This document shows, in pieces, positions 16,037 to 23,790 of a stretch of DNA of 63,970 nucleotides. Under the pieces are notes generated by a model, which did not search any database, was not told where the DNA came from, and was given only the letters and a program-made list of their open reading frames with translations. Source of the DNA: Terriglobia bacterium (GTDB taxonomy: Bacteria > Acidobacteriota > Terriglobia > Acidiferrales > UBA7541); contig JAIQFB010000028.1 of assembly GCA_020073485.1 (NCBI GenBank), positions 1 through 63,970 of the forward strand, written 5' to 3'. Made by a program: the position numbers and the translations under genes. Numbering within the stretch: the stretch's first letter is position 1; each line of letters opens with the position of its first letter.

Positions 16037-16537
16037 TCACTTTTCTACCGCTACAGCCGAGACTTCTTCTGCCCTTAAATCCATGGCCTGGATCTGCGGC
16101 AGCATCGCCGCAAGGTTTCCGTCCTCGAGCCAGAATTGAAGGCCAAGCAATTTCGCCCGCATGGCCACGGAATGAAAATGGCGTGTGGCCAACTGCTCTC
16201 GAGCGACAGTACCGGAGATAATCAATTCGATATCCCCTTCGCTACCGGGCCGGAAGACCCGCAAAACACCGGTCTCCACGTCCGGCAGCAACCGGAATAG
16301 CAACTCCCGAATGGCGATGGCATCTTCCAGCGCCTGCATTGAAACGTGGCGCCCGCTCACGGATGGCGATAGATCCGAGTCCCAGGGGTCGGGGGGCCGC
16401 GCCATCCAGTCGCATTCGACCGTGTCGTTGTACATTTCCAAACGCAGCAGCCGCAGCGGAGCGCGCGAGAGTTCACCGAAGCGCAGCTGAATCCGCAGGC
16501 CGCGAACAAAATTTGAGATGTCCCACAGCCGCCGCAT
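16037..16537 (-). CDS. Protein of unknown function in the ammonium-transport cluster
   Basis: A 166-residue soluble protein starting at MRRLWDISNFVRGLRIQLRF. This start has AGGAG five bases upstream, whereas the longer frame from 16582 has none. It contains a Trp-rich middle part (ECDWMARPPDPWD) and an alpha/beta C-terminal half. No family is recognised. Its place between the ANTAR gene and amt1, on the same strand, suggests a role tied to ammonium transport or its control; that is inference from context only. Confidence 0.6.
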   Translation of the reverse strand: MRRLWDISNFVRGLRIQLRFGELSRAPLRLLRLEMYNDTVECDWMARPPDPWDSDLSPSVSGRHVSMQALEDAIAIRELLFRLLPDVETGVLRVFRPGSEGDIELIISGTVAREQLATRHFHSVAMRAKLLGLQFWLEDGNLAAMLPQIQAMDLRAEEVSAVAVEK

Positions 16538-16692
16538 TCCTTCTCCTATTTGCGCCGCTCTTGAAGCCATGACAGACACCAAGCCATAGACAGGGACAGA
16601 CGTCGCTGCGCATCGGGAACGAACAGACCCGGTCCAGCGCCGTTCAAGGCTTGCCTATTGGCTCGTCGTCGAGCGTTATGTAGCTATTGTTT

Positions 16693-16710
16693 GGACACGG
16701 CGTCGTGTCC
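16693..16710. other. Short hairpin in the leader upstream of the 16537 gene
   Basis: A perfect inverted repeat GGACACG-GCGT-CGTGTCC in the 345-base gap between the ANTAR gene and the unknown gene. The rest of the gap (16538-16882) shows no gene. The four-base loop does not match the six-base loop of ANTAR targets, so it is only a structural landmark. Confidence 0.35.
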
Positions 16711-16882
16711 GAGAAGAACTTAGAGTACGTCGGGGCCCGCGGTGTCGGCGCTTCACTTCGTCGTCGAAGCAAAGCATTGGAAACGACGGTGCGGTCCGTT
16801 CAATTTCCACTGCAGTCTGCAACTCATCTTGGAAACAGTCAAATTCAAACTTTAAATTGCAATCATTCGCCGCCGAATCCGG

Positions 16883-17584
16883 TTACTGCGAGCCGCGCTT
16901 CAGCTCGTCATTTAGGATGACGGACTCGGCAATCTCCTTCATGGACTTGCGCATTTGCTGGCTTTGCCGCTGCATTGTGCGGTAGGCCTCTTCTTCCGTG
17001 ATTCCCATCCCACGCTGGAGGATGCCCTTGGCGCGCTCCACCAGCTTGCGGGTTTCGAGCTGGCCGGAAAGGGCGGACTTTTCGCTTTCCAGCTTCTGCC
17101 TCTGGAGTTCATTCTGCTGAAGCTCGGTAATCTTTTTTTCCAGTTCCGCGGTGCGCTCGGCCACCCGCGCTTCCAGGTGATCGCGCGCTTCTAGCAGCGC
17201 CTCTTCGCTCTTCTTTTTCGAGGAGCTTACCCAGCTCGCTACCAGGGCGCAAACAACGAACGCCGCAAAATACGCGGTATTTGTCGCGTTGATGGCGAAG
17301 GAATGAAACGGAGGAACGAAGTAATAGTCCACGGCCAGGGTGGAAAGAAAGACCGCGAAGAGCCCGGGCCAGGTCCCGCCGAGCCACGCGCTGGTCATTA
17401 CCGCGGCGAAGAACACGAACAAAAAGGGATACGGAAACAACCGTTGAAGAAATAAGCTCGAAGCCAGGGCCGCCACGACGCACGCCGCGGCAATCCCATA
17501 GCGCTGTATCCTCGCTACCATTCGCACGCTGAACCCGCGGCTACGCTCAAGAGACGAAGGCACCGCAAAGTTTCCCAGGCTCAT
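16883..17584 (-). CDS. Membrane-anchored ANTAR-domain RNA-binding regulator (DUF4118-coiled coil-ANTAR)
   Basis: A 233-residue protein. Residues about 25-110 form a four-helix membrane domain of the DUF4118/KdpD type (YPFLFVFFAAVMTSAWLGG, then VDYYFVPPFHSF). A coiled coil follows (about 120-165, ARVAERTAELEKKITELQQN). The C-terminal 60 residues are an ANTAR domain (KLVERAKGILQRGMGITEEEAYRTM). ANTAR domains bind paired RNA hairpins and prevent transcription termination, often in nitrogen-metabolism leaders. Soluble ANTAR regulators are common; a membrane-tethered one next to ammonium channels is unusual. GGAAG six bases upstream supports the start. Confidence 0.85.
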   Translation of the reverse strand: MSLGNFAVPSSLERSRGFSVRMVARIQRYGIAAACVVAALASSLFLQRLFPYPFLFVFFAAVMTSAWLGGTWPGLFAVFLSTLAVDYYFVPPFHSFAINATNTAYFAAFVVCALVASWVSSSKKKSEEALLEARDHLEARVAERTAELEKKITELQQNELQRQKLESEKSALSGQLETRKLVERAKGILQRGMGITEEEAYRTMQRQSQQMRKSMKEIAESVILNDELKRGSQ

Positions 17585-17754
17585 AGCCGCTTCCTTTCTT
17601 TATGAATTCTTTATGTAGCTTGCAGCGGCGGCCGCGCGGGGACAACCTCAAAGAACGGATGGCTGGGATTCGAGAAGATTATTCTCTTGAGGCAAACGCA
17701 GGAACGACGCGCGCGAGGCGCTCTTTCCTGGCTGTTATTTTGAGCAATCCGAGG

Positions 17755-19095
17755 CTACCGGGGAAGGAAATCCTCGGTGTGGGTGATGATTTCCGGGTAG
17801 GCGCCGGCGCCCAGTTCGTGCAGGTCCAGGCCCTGGCGTTCGCCCTCCACCGATACCCGGTAGGGGTATATGCGGTTCAGCAGCCAGTTCAGACCGTAAG
17901 TAAGAGGTAGAACAAAGCCCAGCAAGGTCGCGACGCCAATCACCTGCGCAAGCCATTGTCCGGGGGCGCTTTCCGTCCCGATCGCGGAATGGCCCACGGC
18001 ATTCATGGCCGTGCCGGGGAACCGCGCAAACAGTCCGGCGGCAAGCAAGCCCCACAGTCCGCCGATGGCGTGGACCGAAACCGCGCCGCCCGGATCGTCC
18101 ACTTCCAATTTCAACTCCAGCCATTCGATACAGAATGTAACCACAGCCCCGGCAATCGAGCCAATCACCACGGCTTCGGCGGGAACCACGAACGCGCAGG
18201 AGGCGCTGCTGGCCACTAATCCCGCAACCCAGCCATTGGCGGTGAGAGAAGCGTCGGGCTTGCCGAAGCGAACATTCGTAATAAAAGCCGCGGTCAATGC
18301 GGCCGCCGCGCCGGCCAACACCGTATTCATCGCGATCAGCTCTGACCCGGAAGGTTCCCCGCCGGCAAATAAGATTGCGCCGGCGCAATTGAGCCCCAGC
18401 CACCCAAGCAAGGCCAGCAGGCAGCCGAACAGAATCAGGACCGCGTTGTGCCCCGGTATCGCGGGAGCCATTCCGTCCGCGGAATATTTCCCGCGCCGCG
18501 GACCAAGAATCCAGGTGATGGACAATGCGGTGAGCCCGCCCAAAACGTGAATTGTGCCGGCTCCGCCGACGTCGAGGAATCCGCGTCCCAGGCCGTAATT
18601 CGCGCCCAGTTGCGCCAGCCAGCCGCCTCCCCAAACCCAGTGCGCGAACAGTGGGTAGGTCCAGCCGGCCAGAAGGGCCGTCGAAATTCCGCTGGCGCGA
18701 AGCCGCCAGCGGTCCGCGCCGCTCCCCAGTGGAATCATGGCTGCCAGCCCCACACAGAATACTTGCAGCAGAGCGGACAAGTATGCTGGGGAACCGTCCG
18801 ACGCCAGCTTGCGGAAAAAGAATGGCTCCGCGGCAATCCAATTCCATTGCTTGCCCGACAGAGTCAAGGCGTGAAACGTGCCTCCGCTGAATCCTTCCCA
18901 TCCGAATCCAAACGCAAAATAAACCAGCCCGGCAACCGAGAGCGCGGAAAGCGATGCCATCATGATATGCGCGGCACTGTGCGAGCGGCCCAATCCGGTA
19001 TTAATCAGGGCCAATCCGGCCGCGGCCAGGGGCGTGAGAAAGATAAAGAAGAGACAGGCGACGGTGGCCAGATCGGTTAGTGCGGGCGTGTTCAT
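17755..19095 (-). CDS. Ammonium transporter Amt2 (divergent)
   Basis: A 446-residue Amt/MEP/Rh-family channel with eleven predicted membrane helices. The first pore histidine is in GGAGTIHVLGGLTALS and the second in VSVHAIGGLWGLLA. It retains the C-terminal GLDLHELGAGAYPEI segment seen in PII-responsive Amt proteins. It is clearly divergent from Amt1: shorter, without the N-terminal extension, and lacking the FTMLEAGF signature near helix 1 (it reads LALINTGLGRS). It may differ in affinity or act as a sensor. It follows a small membrane-protein gene by five bases, so the two are likely cotranscribed. Confidence 0.9.
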   Translation of the reverse strand: MNTPALTDLATVACLFFIFLTPLAAAGLALINTGLGRSHSAAHIMMASLSALSVAGLVYFAFGFGWEGFSGGTFHALTLSGKQWNWIAAEPFFFRKLASDGSPAYLSALLQVFCVGLAAMIPLGSGADRWRLRASGISTALLAGWTYPLFAHWVWGGGWLAQLGANYGLGRGFLDVGGAGTIHVLGGLTALSITWILGPRRGKYSADGMAPAIPGHNAVLILFGCLLALLGWLGLNCAGAILFAGGEPSGSELIAMNTVLAGAAAALTAAFITNVRFGKPDASLTANGWVAGLVASSASCAFVVPAEAVVIGSIAGAVVTFCIEWLELKLEVDDPGGAVSVHAIGGLWGLLAAGLFARFPGTAMNAVGHSAIGTESAPGQWLAQVIGVATLLGFVLPLTYGLNWLLNRIYPYRVSVEGERQGLDLHELGAGAYPEIITHTEDFLPR

Positions 19096-19100
19096 GAGAG

Positions 19101-19280
19101 CTACCTTTTTTCCTCTCGCGGAATCAAATGGGATCGAAAGACAAGGATCAATCCCAAGGCTTCCACGGCCACACCGGCAAAAACAAACGCGCCGCGCGCG
19201 CCCGCGGATCCCAGCAACACCACCGCGGCGAGCACGAGAAGCCAGCCGGAAACCATAAGCAGGAAACCCACAAACCTCAT
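19101..19280 (-). CDS. Small membrane protein cotranscribed with amt2
   Basis: A 59-residue protein with two transmembrane helices (residues about 4-22 and 29-48) and a charged C-terminal end (SHLIPREEKR). Its stop lies five bases before the amt2 start on the same strand, a spacing typical of translational coupling. The start at 19280 is chosen over the TTG two codons upstream. No family is recognised. A role as an accessory subunit of Amt2 is inference from position. Confidence 0.55.
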   Translation of the reverse strand: MRFVGFLLMVSGWLLVLAAVVLLGSAGARGAFVFAGVAVEALGLILVFRSHLIPREEKR

Positions 19281-19286
19281 TCGCAA

Positions 19287-19835
19287 CGCCCCTGTCCCAG
19301 GAAAGTGAATGCGCTCTGGAATTCTCGACGCTCGTTAAAATATCACAATCGTGCCCGGTTCAATGGCACCGATGTGCGCAAATCTCCGCAAACCAAACCG
19401 CTGAATCAATCCCGAATATCGAGCGAATTGAAAATAGCGTCTCATTCGCCGCCGCGGCAGGCGCGCGAGTTTCGTATGCATCCGATAAGAGATCTGAATG
19501 GATCCGGCGGGCCCAATCCAAGGATTTTGCTTTGCGGAAAAATGCCGGTCCTGCGCGCAGGGGTGTCCATCGGCGCGTAACTGTATTTTTACAAAGAACT
19601 TACCAATTATTGACGCATGCGGGCCCGACCAAGGGACAGCAAGTTTCCAAAATCCGGGGCCGGCAAGACTGTCCTGTTGCAGCGCATTGCAGGGCATCGG
19701 AATCGGTGATTTGGGTCATCGAAACGTTGCATTTTACTACTCTCCCGCACCCTTCTAGTATCACGGGCCTCGGCATAGTTCGGCTCCGTACGGCGGGTTT
19801 GTGAACGGAAGTAAAGAATAAATAAAGGAGATTTC
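19287..19835. other. 549-base intergenic region without a recognisable gene
   Basis: This lies between the divergently transcribed amt2 operon and the APC permease gene and should contain both promoters. No open frame with a ribosome binding site or family similarity was found. No sigma-54 promoter (GG-N10-GC) could be placed with confidence on either strand. Confidence 0.4.
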
Positions 19836-21632
19836 ATGGCGGAAAACACCGGCGAAGTAAAAATGACACCAACCTTAGGATTGACCGGGTTGACGATGAA
19901 CGCTATGGCGCTCATCGCTCCAGGCGCTTTCCTTTGGCTCACGTTTTATATTCAAGCGACGACCGGCGCGACGGGCCCGGCGATGTGGCTGGGCATCGTG
20001 GTCGCCTTGCTGCTCTGTCTGGCCACGGCGGTTTGTTACGCCGAACTGGCGAAGTTGTATCCGGGGACCGGCAGTTCTTACTATTTTGCCGAGCAGTCGT
20101 TCCTGAATCACGAAAAAGCCTGGAGGTACGCCCGGCTCTCGAAATTCATTGTCGGCTGGGGCTCGCACCTTTATTACTGGATTTACCCCGGAGTGATGGT
20201 CGGTGTCACGGGCATTTTCGTCGGATACGTGGTCGGCACGCTTTGGCCCAACACCATGAGTTCCTCGAACCCCGGCCCGGTGTTCATGGGCTTGGTGGCC
20301 GTGGTGTTTTCCTTCGGCGTGGCTTACATCGCGCACCGCGGGGTCAACGGCTCGACCGGCGTAAGCATCGCGATCAACGTCATTCAGATCTCCGCGCTGC
20401 TGGTGTTCTCGATCATGGCGCTGGGCTACCGGATGAACCATCCGCCCGGAAGCGTCGCTTTCCAATTCGATTCGGCCAGCGGCGAAGCGTATTCGTATGA
20501 ATTTGCCACAACCAGCCAGATGGTGAACGGAACGGCAACCGATGTAATCACCCGCGATGCCAACATGGTTCCGCAGCCCAAGCTCGACGCGAGCGGCAAG
20601 CCGGTTCCGTACCACATCGATTATCCGTATTACGATTCCAACGGTGGCTTTTTGACTCACCCCGACGCAAAATCCGTCATTGCCCCGCACAAATGGGGAT
20701 GGGTTTTCGTGCAGGCCACGGTCGCCATTTTGATCCTGGTCGGATTTGAATCGGTGACAGCCATGGGCGGTGAAGCGAAGAACGCGAAACGCGACATCCC
20801 CATCGCGGTCATCCTGTCGCTGCTCATTCAGGGGGCGTTCTGCTATCTGATTGAGTATTTCTGCGCCAGTTACTTCTTAAATAGCGGGTACACAATGCAA
20901 AGCGCGTCAGGCTCGGCGGCGCCAATCGGCGACATGATGATCATGGTCGGCGACGCCGTATTCGGCCAGGGACATGGGCGAGCTTTCATGCTGGCTGAGG
21001 CAGTAACAGTATTCCTCGCCTTGATCGGCACGACTCTGTCCTGCATCAACACCGGCGCGCGCGTCACCTATGCCATGGGCAAGGACAACGAGGTGCCGGA
21101 ACACTTCGGCATGCTGCATGCCAAGAACCTCAGCCCGCACCGAGCCATCTGGACGCTGGCCATCATTTCAGCGGTCATCGGATGCATCGGCGTAACCATG
21201 GCCTTCGGCGACGCCGGAGCTCCGCAGGATGCCACCATCCAGGCTTTGCCCCACAACATCTTCTCGAGTTTTGGGTACACCACTCACGACAAGATGGCGG
21301 CATTGCCTAACTCCTTGCTCACCGTAACCCTGGCCTCCAACTTCGGCACGTTCCTTCTCTATGGCCTGAGTTGCATCATCTGCCTGGTGGCCTACCACAA
21401 TCACCCCAACTTCAAAGTCGTGCGCCATCTCCTGATTCCCGTATTCGGATTAGTCGCGAATTTAGGATGCATGGCGTTTTACTTAATCGGGCCGTTCATG
21501 GGATATGGAACGGCCAAAGAACCACTGCTCGCCTTGGGCATCGCTCTGGTTTGGGCCATCTACGGCGGGATTTACTTCCTTCGCGCCAGCAAGGCTACAG
21601 GCCGCTCCACGCTGGTCGCCAGCCGCAGCTAA
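19836..21632 (+). CDS. APC-superfamily amino acid permease
   Basis: A 598-residue transporter with about twelve membrane helices. The first helix carries the unwound-helix pattern of the APC family (LTMNAMALIAPGAFLW), and the GTGSSYYFAEQ segment follows helix 2. Helix 6 and its neighbours include VGFESVTAMGGEAKNAKRDIP, a hallmark of amino acid permeases. An extracytoplasmic insert of about 70 residues (base 20460-20690), predicted between membrane segments, is longer than usual. AGGAGA precedes the ATG. The substrate cannot be told from sequence; the nearby nitrogen genes favour an amino acid or amine. Confidence 0.87.
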   Translation: MAENTGEVKMTPTLGLTGLTMNAMALIAPGAFLWLTFYIQATTGATGPAMWLGIVVALLLCLATAVCYAELAKLYPGTGSSYYFAEQSFLNHEKAWRYARLSKFIVGWGSHLYYWIYPGVMVGVTGIFVGYVVGTLWPNTMSSSNPGPVFMGLVAVVFSFGVAYIAHRGVNGSTGVSIAINVIQISALLVFSIMALGYRMNHPPGSVAFQFDSASGEAYSYEFATTSQMVNGTATDVITRDANMVPQPKLDASGKPVPYHIDYPYYDSNGGFLTHPDAKSVIAPHKWGWVFVQATVAILILVGFESVTAMGGEAKNAKRDIPIAVILSLLIQGAFCYLIEYFCASYFLNSGYTMQSASGSAAPIGDMMIMVGDAVFGQGHGRAFMLAEAVTVFLALIGTTLSCINTGARVTYAMGKDNEVPEHFGMLHAKNLSPHRAIWTLAIISAVIGCIGVTMAFGDAGAPQDATIQALPHNIFSSFGYTTHDKMAALPNSLLTVTLASNFGTFLLYGLSCIICLVAYHNHPNFKVVRHLLIPVFGLVANLGCMAFYLIGPFMGYGTAKEPLLALGIALVWAIYGGIYFLRASKATGRSTLVASRS

Positions 21633-21680
21633 CGCGGAAGGCAGTAGGTGGTAAGATATGGGAATAGCGCAGCTAGCTCG

Positions 21681-21716
21681 GAAATTCGGACAGGCCATCA
21701 GGCCTGTCCGAATTTC
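21681..21716. terminator. Perfect 16-bp hairpin after the permease gene
   Basis: GAAATTCGGACAGGCC, a four-base loop ATCA, and the exact complement form a 36-base hairpin 48 bases after the permease stop. It lacks a long T tract (GAATTTCTG follows). It may be a weak or bidirectional terminator, or a shortened relative of the family A repeat, with which it shares the core GGACAGGC. Confidence 0.55.
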
Positions 21717-21813
21717 TGCGTCTGGATTGGCGGTGAGCCAGTGGGAGCTCAAGGATAGTTTTCGCTCTCGAATCCCGTCGCCGCGCTCCGTTGAGGGATC
21801 GTCTCATCTTTCT

Positions 21814-22614
21814 ATGCTGGAATTAGAGTTTGCCGAGCGAACCGATGTCGGACGAGTTCGCGAACACAACGAGGATTATCATGGCCACGTTGCCCCTGCG
21901 ACTCCCGCCCGGGCGCGCACGCACGGCTGGCTGTTCGTCCTGGCCGACGGCGTAGGCGGGCACGAACAGGGAGAAGTGGCATCGCGGGCCGCCGTGGAAA
22001 GCTTGATGGACGGGTTTCAGAAAGCCCGGGACGGGGAGGCGCACGCCGCGTTGCTCCCCCGTTTGGTTCAACAGGCCAATGCGGCCGTTCTGAATGCGGC
22101 CCACGACGGCGGCAGGGCCGCGGCAGGCATGGCCACCACTCTGGTGGCTTGCGCGATTCGTTTCGACCGGGTCACCGTGGCTCACGTGGGCGATTCGCGC
22201 TGCTATCTGATCCGCAACGGCCAGGCCGTGCAGATTACGCGCGATCATACCGTTGCCAACGAACAGATTCGCCTCGGCCTGGTCTCCTCGCAGGAGGCCG
22301 GTGAAAGTTCGACCCGGCATATTCTCAGCCGCTCGCTGGGTACCGAGATGGTTGCGAACGTGGAGACCAACGATCATCAGATCTTTGCCGGGGATGTTCT
22401 TCTGTTGTGCTGCGACGGTTTGCATGGCGAGGTGAGCGCTTCGGAAATGGCCGCGCTATGCGGGCACGGGCAGGACCTGCACGCCGCGGCCGAAAAATTG
22501 GTCGCGCTTGCCAATGACCGGGGTGGCAACGATAATATCAGCGTTCAACTGGTGCGCATCCGCGACGTCGAGCGCATGGGCATGTACCGCGGACGCCCGT
22601 ATAAGCTATACTGA
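21814..22614 (+). CDS. PP2C-family serine/threonine phosphatase
   Basis: A 266-residue metal-dependent phosphatase. Motifs in order: RTDVGRVREHNEDYH at the N terminus, LADGVGGHEQGEVASR (metal-binding Asp and Gly), VGDSRCYLIRNGQAVQITRDHT, CCDGLHGEV and GGNDNISVQLVRI. All metal-binding aspartates are present, so it should be active. The start at MLELEFAERTD is preferred to the long upstream extension, which runs through the palindrome. The kinase gene lies 43 bases downstream; the two probably form a reversible phosphorylation pair. Confidence 0.93.
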   Translation: MLELEFAERTDVGRVREHNEDYHGHVAPATPARARTHGWLFVLADGVGGHEQGEVASRAAVESLMDGFQKARDGEAHAALLPRLVQQANAAVLNAAHDGGRAAAGMATTLVACAIRFDRVTVAHVGDSRCYLIRNGQAVQITRDHTVANEQIRLGLVSSQEAGESSTRHILSRSLGTEMVANVETNDHQIFAGDVLLLCCDGLHGEVSASEMAALCGHGQDLHAAAEKLVALANDRGGNDNISVQLVRIRDVERMGMYRGRPYKLY

Positions 22615-22657
22615 CGCGTCTGCTGAACCTGATCCCGTACCGTGACCCCGCTCCTCA

Positions 22658-23626
22658 ATGAGTGAACCCCATGTTGGTGACCAGCTCGACCACTACCGCA
22701 TCGATGCCCTGGCGGCTAGAAGCGGCATGGCCTCCATTTTTCGCGGCACCGATCTGAGAGACGGCCGTTCCGTCGCCATTAAGATCCCGCATCAGGAGAT
22801 GGAATCCGATCCGCTTTTATTCGACCGCTTCAACCGCGAGGAAGAAATCGGCAAGAAGCTGGATCACCCCGGCGTCGTGAAAGTGCTGACCGATGAGGAC
22901 CGTAGCCGGCGCTACATGGTTATGGAATGGGTGGATGGCCGCCTGCTCCGCCAGATCCTGAACGAGCAAAAAAAACTTCCCGTCGAGCGCGCCATTCGCA
23001 TCACCCTCGGCCTGTGCGATGCCCTTGCCTACATCCACAGCCAGGGAGTGGTGCACCGCGACCTGAAGCCCGAAAATATCATGGTTGATAAAGACGACCA
23101 TGTGAAACTCATCGATTTTGGCATTGCCGCCAACGCCGGATCGCGCCGCCTGACCTTCGCCAAATTGACCCAGGCCATGGGCACCCCCGATTATATTTCT
23201 CCCGAACAGGTGAAGGGAAAACGCGGTGACGCGCGCAGTGACGTGTATTCGCTGGGCGTGATGTTTTATGAAATGCTCACCGGGAAGGTGCCATTTACCG
23301 GCCCGAATCCGTTCGTCATCATGAACGAGCGGCTGCTGAACTATCCCATCCCGCCGCGCGAAATCGATCCGACGATTTCTCCGGAGTTGCAGGAGATTAT
23401 TTACCGCGCCCTGGAGCGCGAGCCGGCCAAGCGCTATCCGAACGCGCACGAATTCGCCTTGGACCTGGAGCATCCGGAAAAAGTGGGTGTGGCCGACCGG
23501 CTGGAACTTTCCCAGTGGCAGAAAAGGCGCTCGCCGATCGGCCGGCGAATTCTCTTTTACGTCATGCTTGCGCTCATCCCCGTCATCGTATTTGCTTTGA
23601 TGCTGTTCATTGCCCGCCACTCCTGA
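22658..23626 (+). CDS. Hanks-type serine/threonine protein kinase with a C-terminal membrane anchor
   Basis: A 322-residue kinase. It has the ATP-binding lysine in VAIKIPHQE, the catalytic loop HRDLKPENIM, the DFG motif in LIDFGIAANAG and the activation segment GTPDYISPEQ. The glycine-rich loop is poorly conserved (AARSGMASIFRG). A single transmembrane helix near the end (about residues 297-318) leaves only three or four residues outside, so it has no extracellular sensor domain and must sense something in the membrane or cytosol. It follows the PP2C gene directly. Confidence 0.93.
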   Translation: MSEPHVGDQLDHYRIDALAARSGMASIFRGTDLRDGRSVAIKIPHQEMESDPLLFDRFNREEEIGKKLDHPGVVKVLTDEDRSRRYMVMEWVDGRLLRQILNEQKKLPVERAIRITLGLCDALAYIHSQGVVHRDLKPENIMVDKDDHVKLIDFGIAANAGSRRLTFAKLTQAMGTPDYISPEQVKGKRGDARSDVYSLGVMFYEMLTGKVPFTGPNPFVIMNERLLNYPIPPREIDPTISPELQEIIYRALEREPAKRYPNAHEFALDLEHPEKVGVADRLELSQWQKRRSPIGRRILFYVMLALIPVIVFALMLFIARHS

Positions 23627-23660
23627 GCCTGAACAGCGCGCTACTATGAGAATCCCAGCA

Positions 23661-23730
23661 GGACAGGCTTCAGCCCGTCGGGTTTCCGCTCGCTGCCCCG
23701 GTGCAAACCCGACAGGCTGAAGCCTGTCCG
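23661..23730. repeat. Dispersed palindromic repeat, family A, copy 5
   Basis: The arms are GGACAGGCTTCAGCCCGTCG and GACAGGCTGAAGCCTGTCC around a 33-base spacer. It lies between the kinase gene and the homocysteine methyltransferase gene, which run in the same direction. The downstream gene's open frame reads back through it, giving a spurious N-terminal peptide (RQAEACPT). Confidence 0.85.
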
Positions 23731-23790
23731 ACCTCGATGTATACTGATTGCTTCCTTTTTTGCAGGGATCGTGGGAGTGTGTGGCCGTCC

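Noticed and set aside
15875-19400. ANTAR target hairpins with six-base loops in the Amt leaders
   Set aside because: Small stems exist, but none pairs cleanly with a six-base loop carrying A at position 1 and G at position 4. It needs folding with homologous leaders.
19287-19835. Sigma-54 promoter for the amt2 operon
   Set aside because: GGGCACG resembles a -24 box, but no GC at the required ten-base spacing follows.
22615-22657. TPP-riboswitch-like bases (CTGAACCTGATC)
   Set aside because: Only 43 bases separate the two genes and no other TPP aptamer elements are present.
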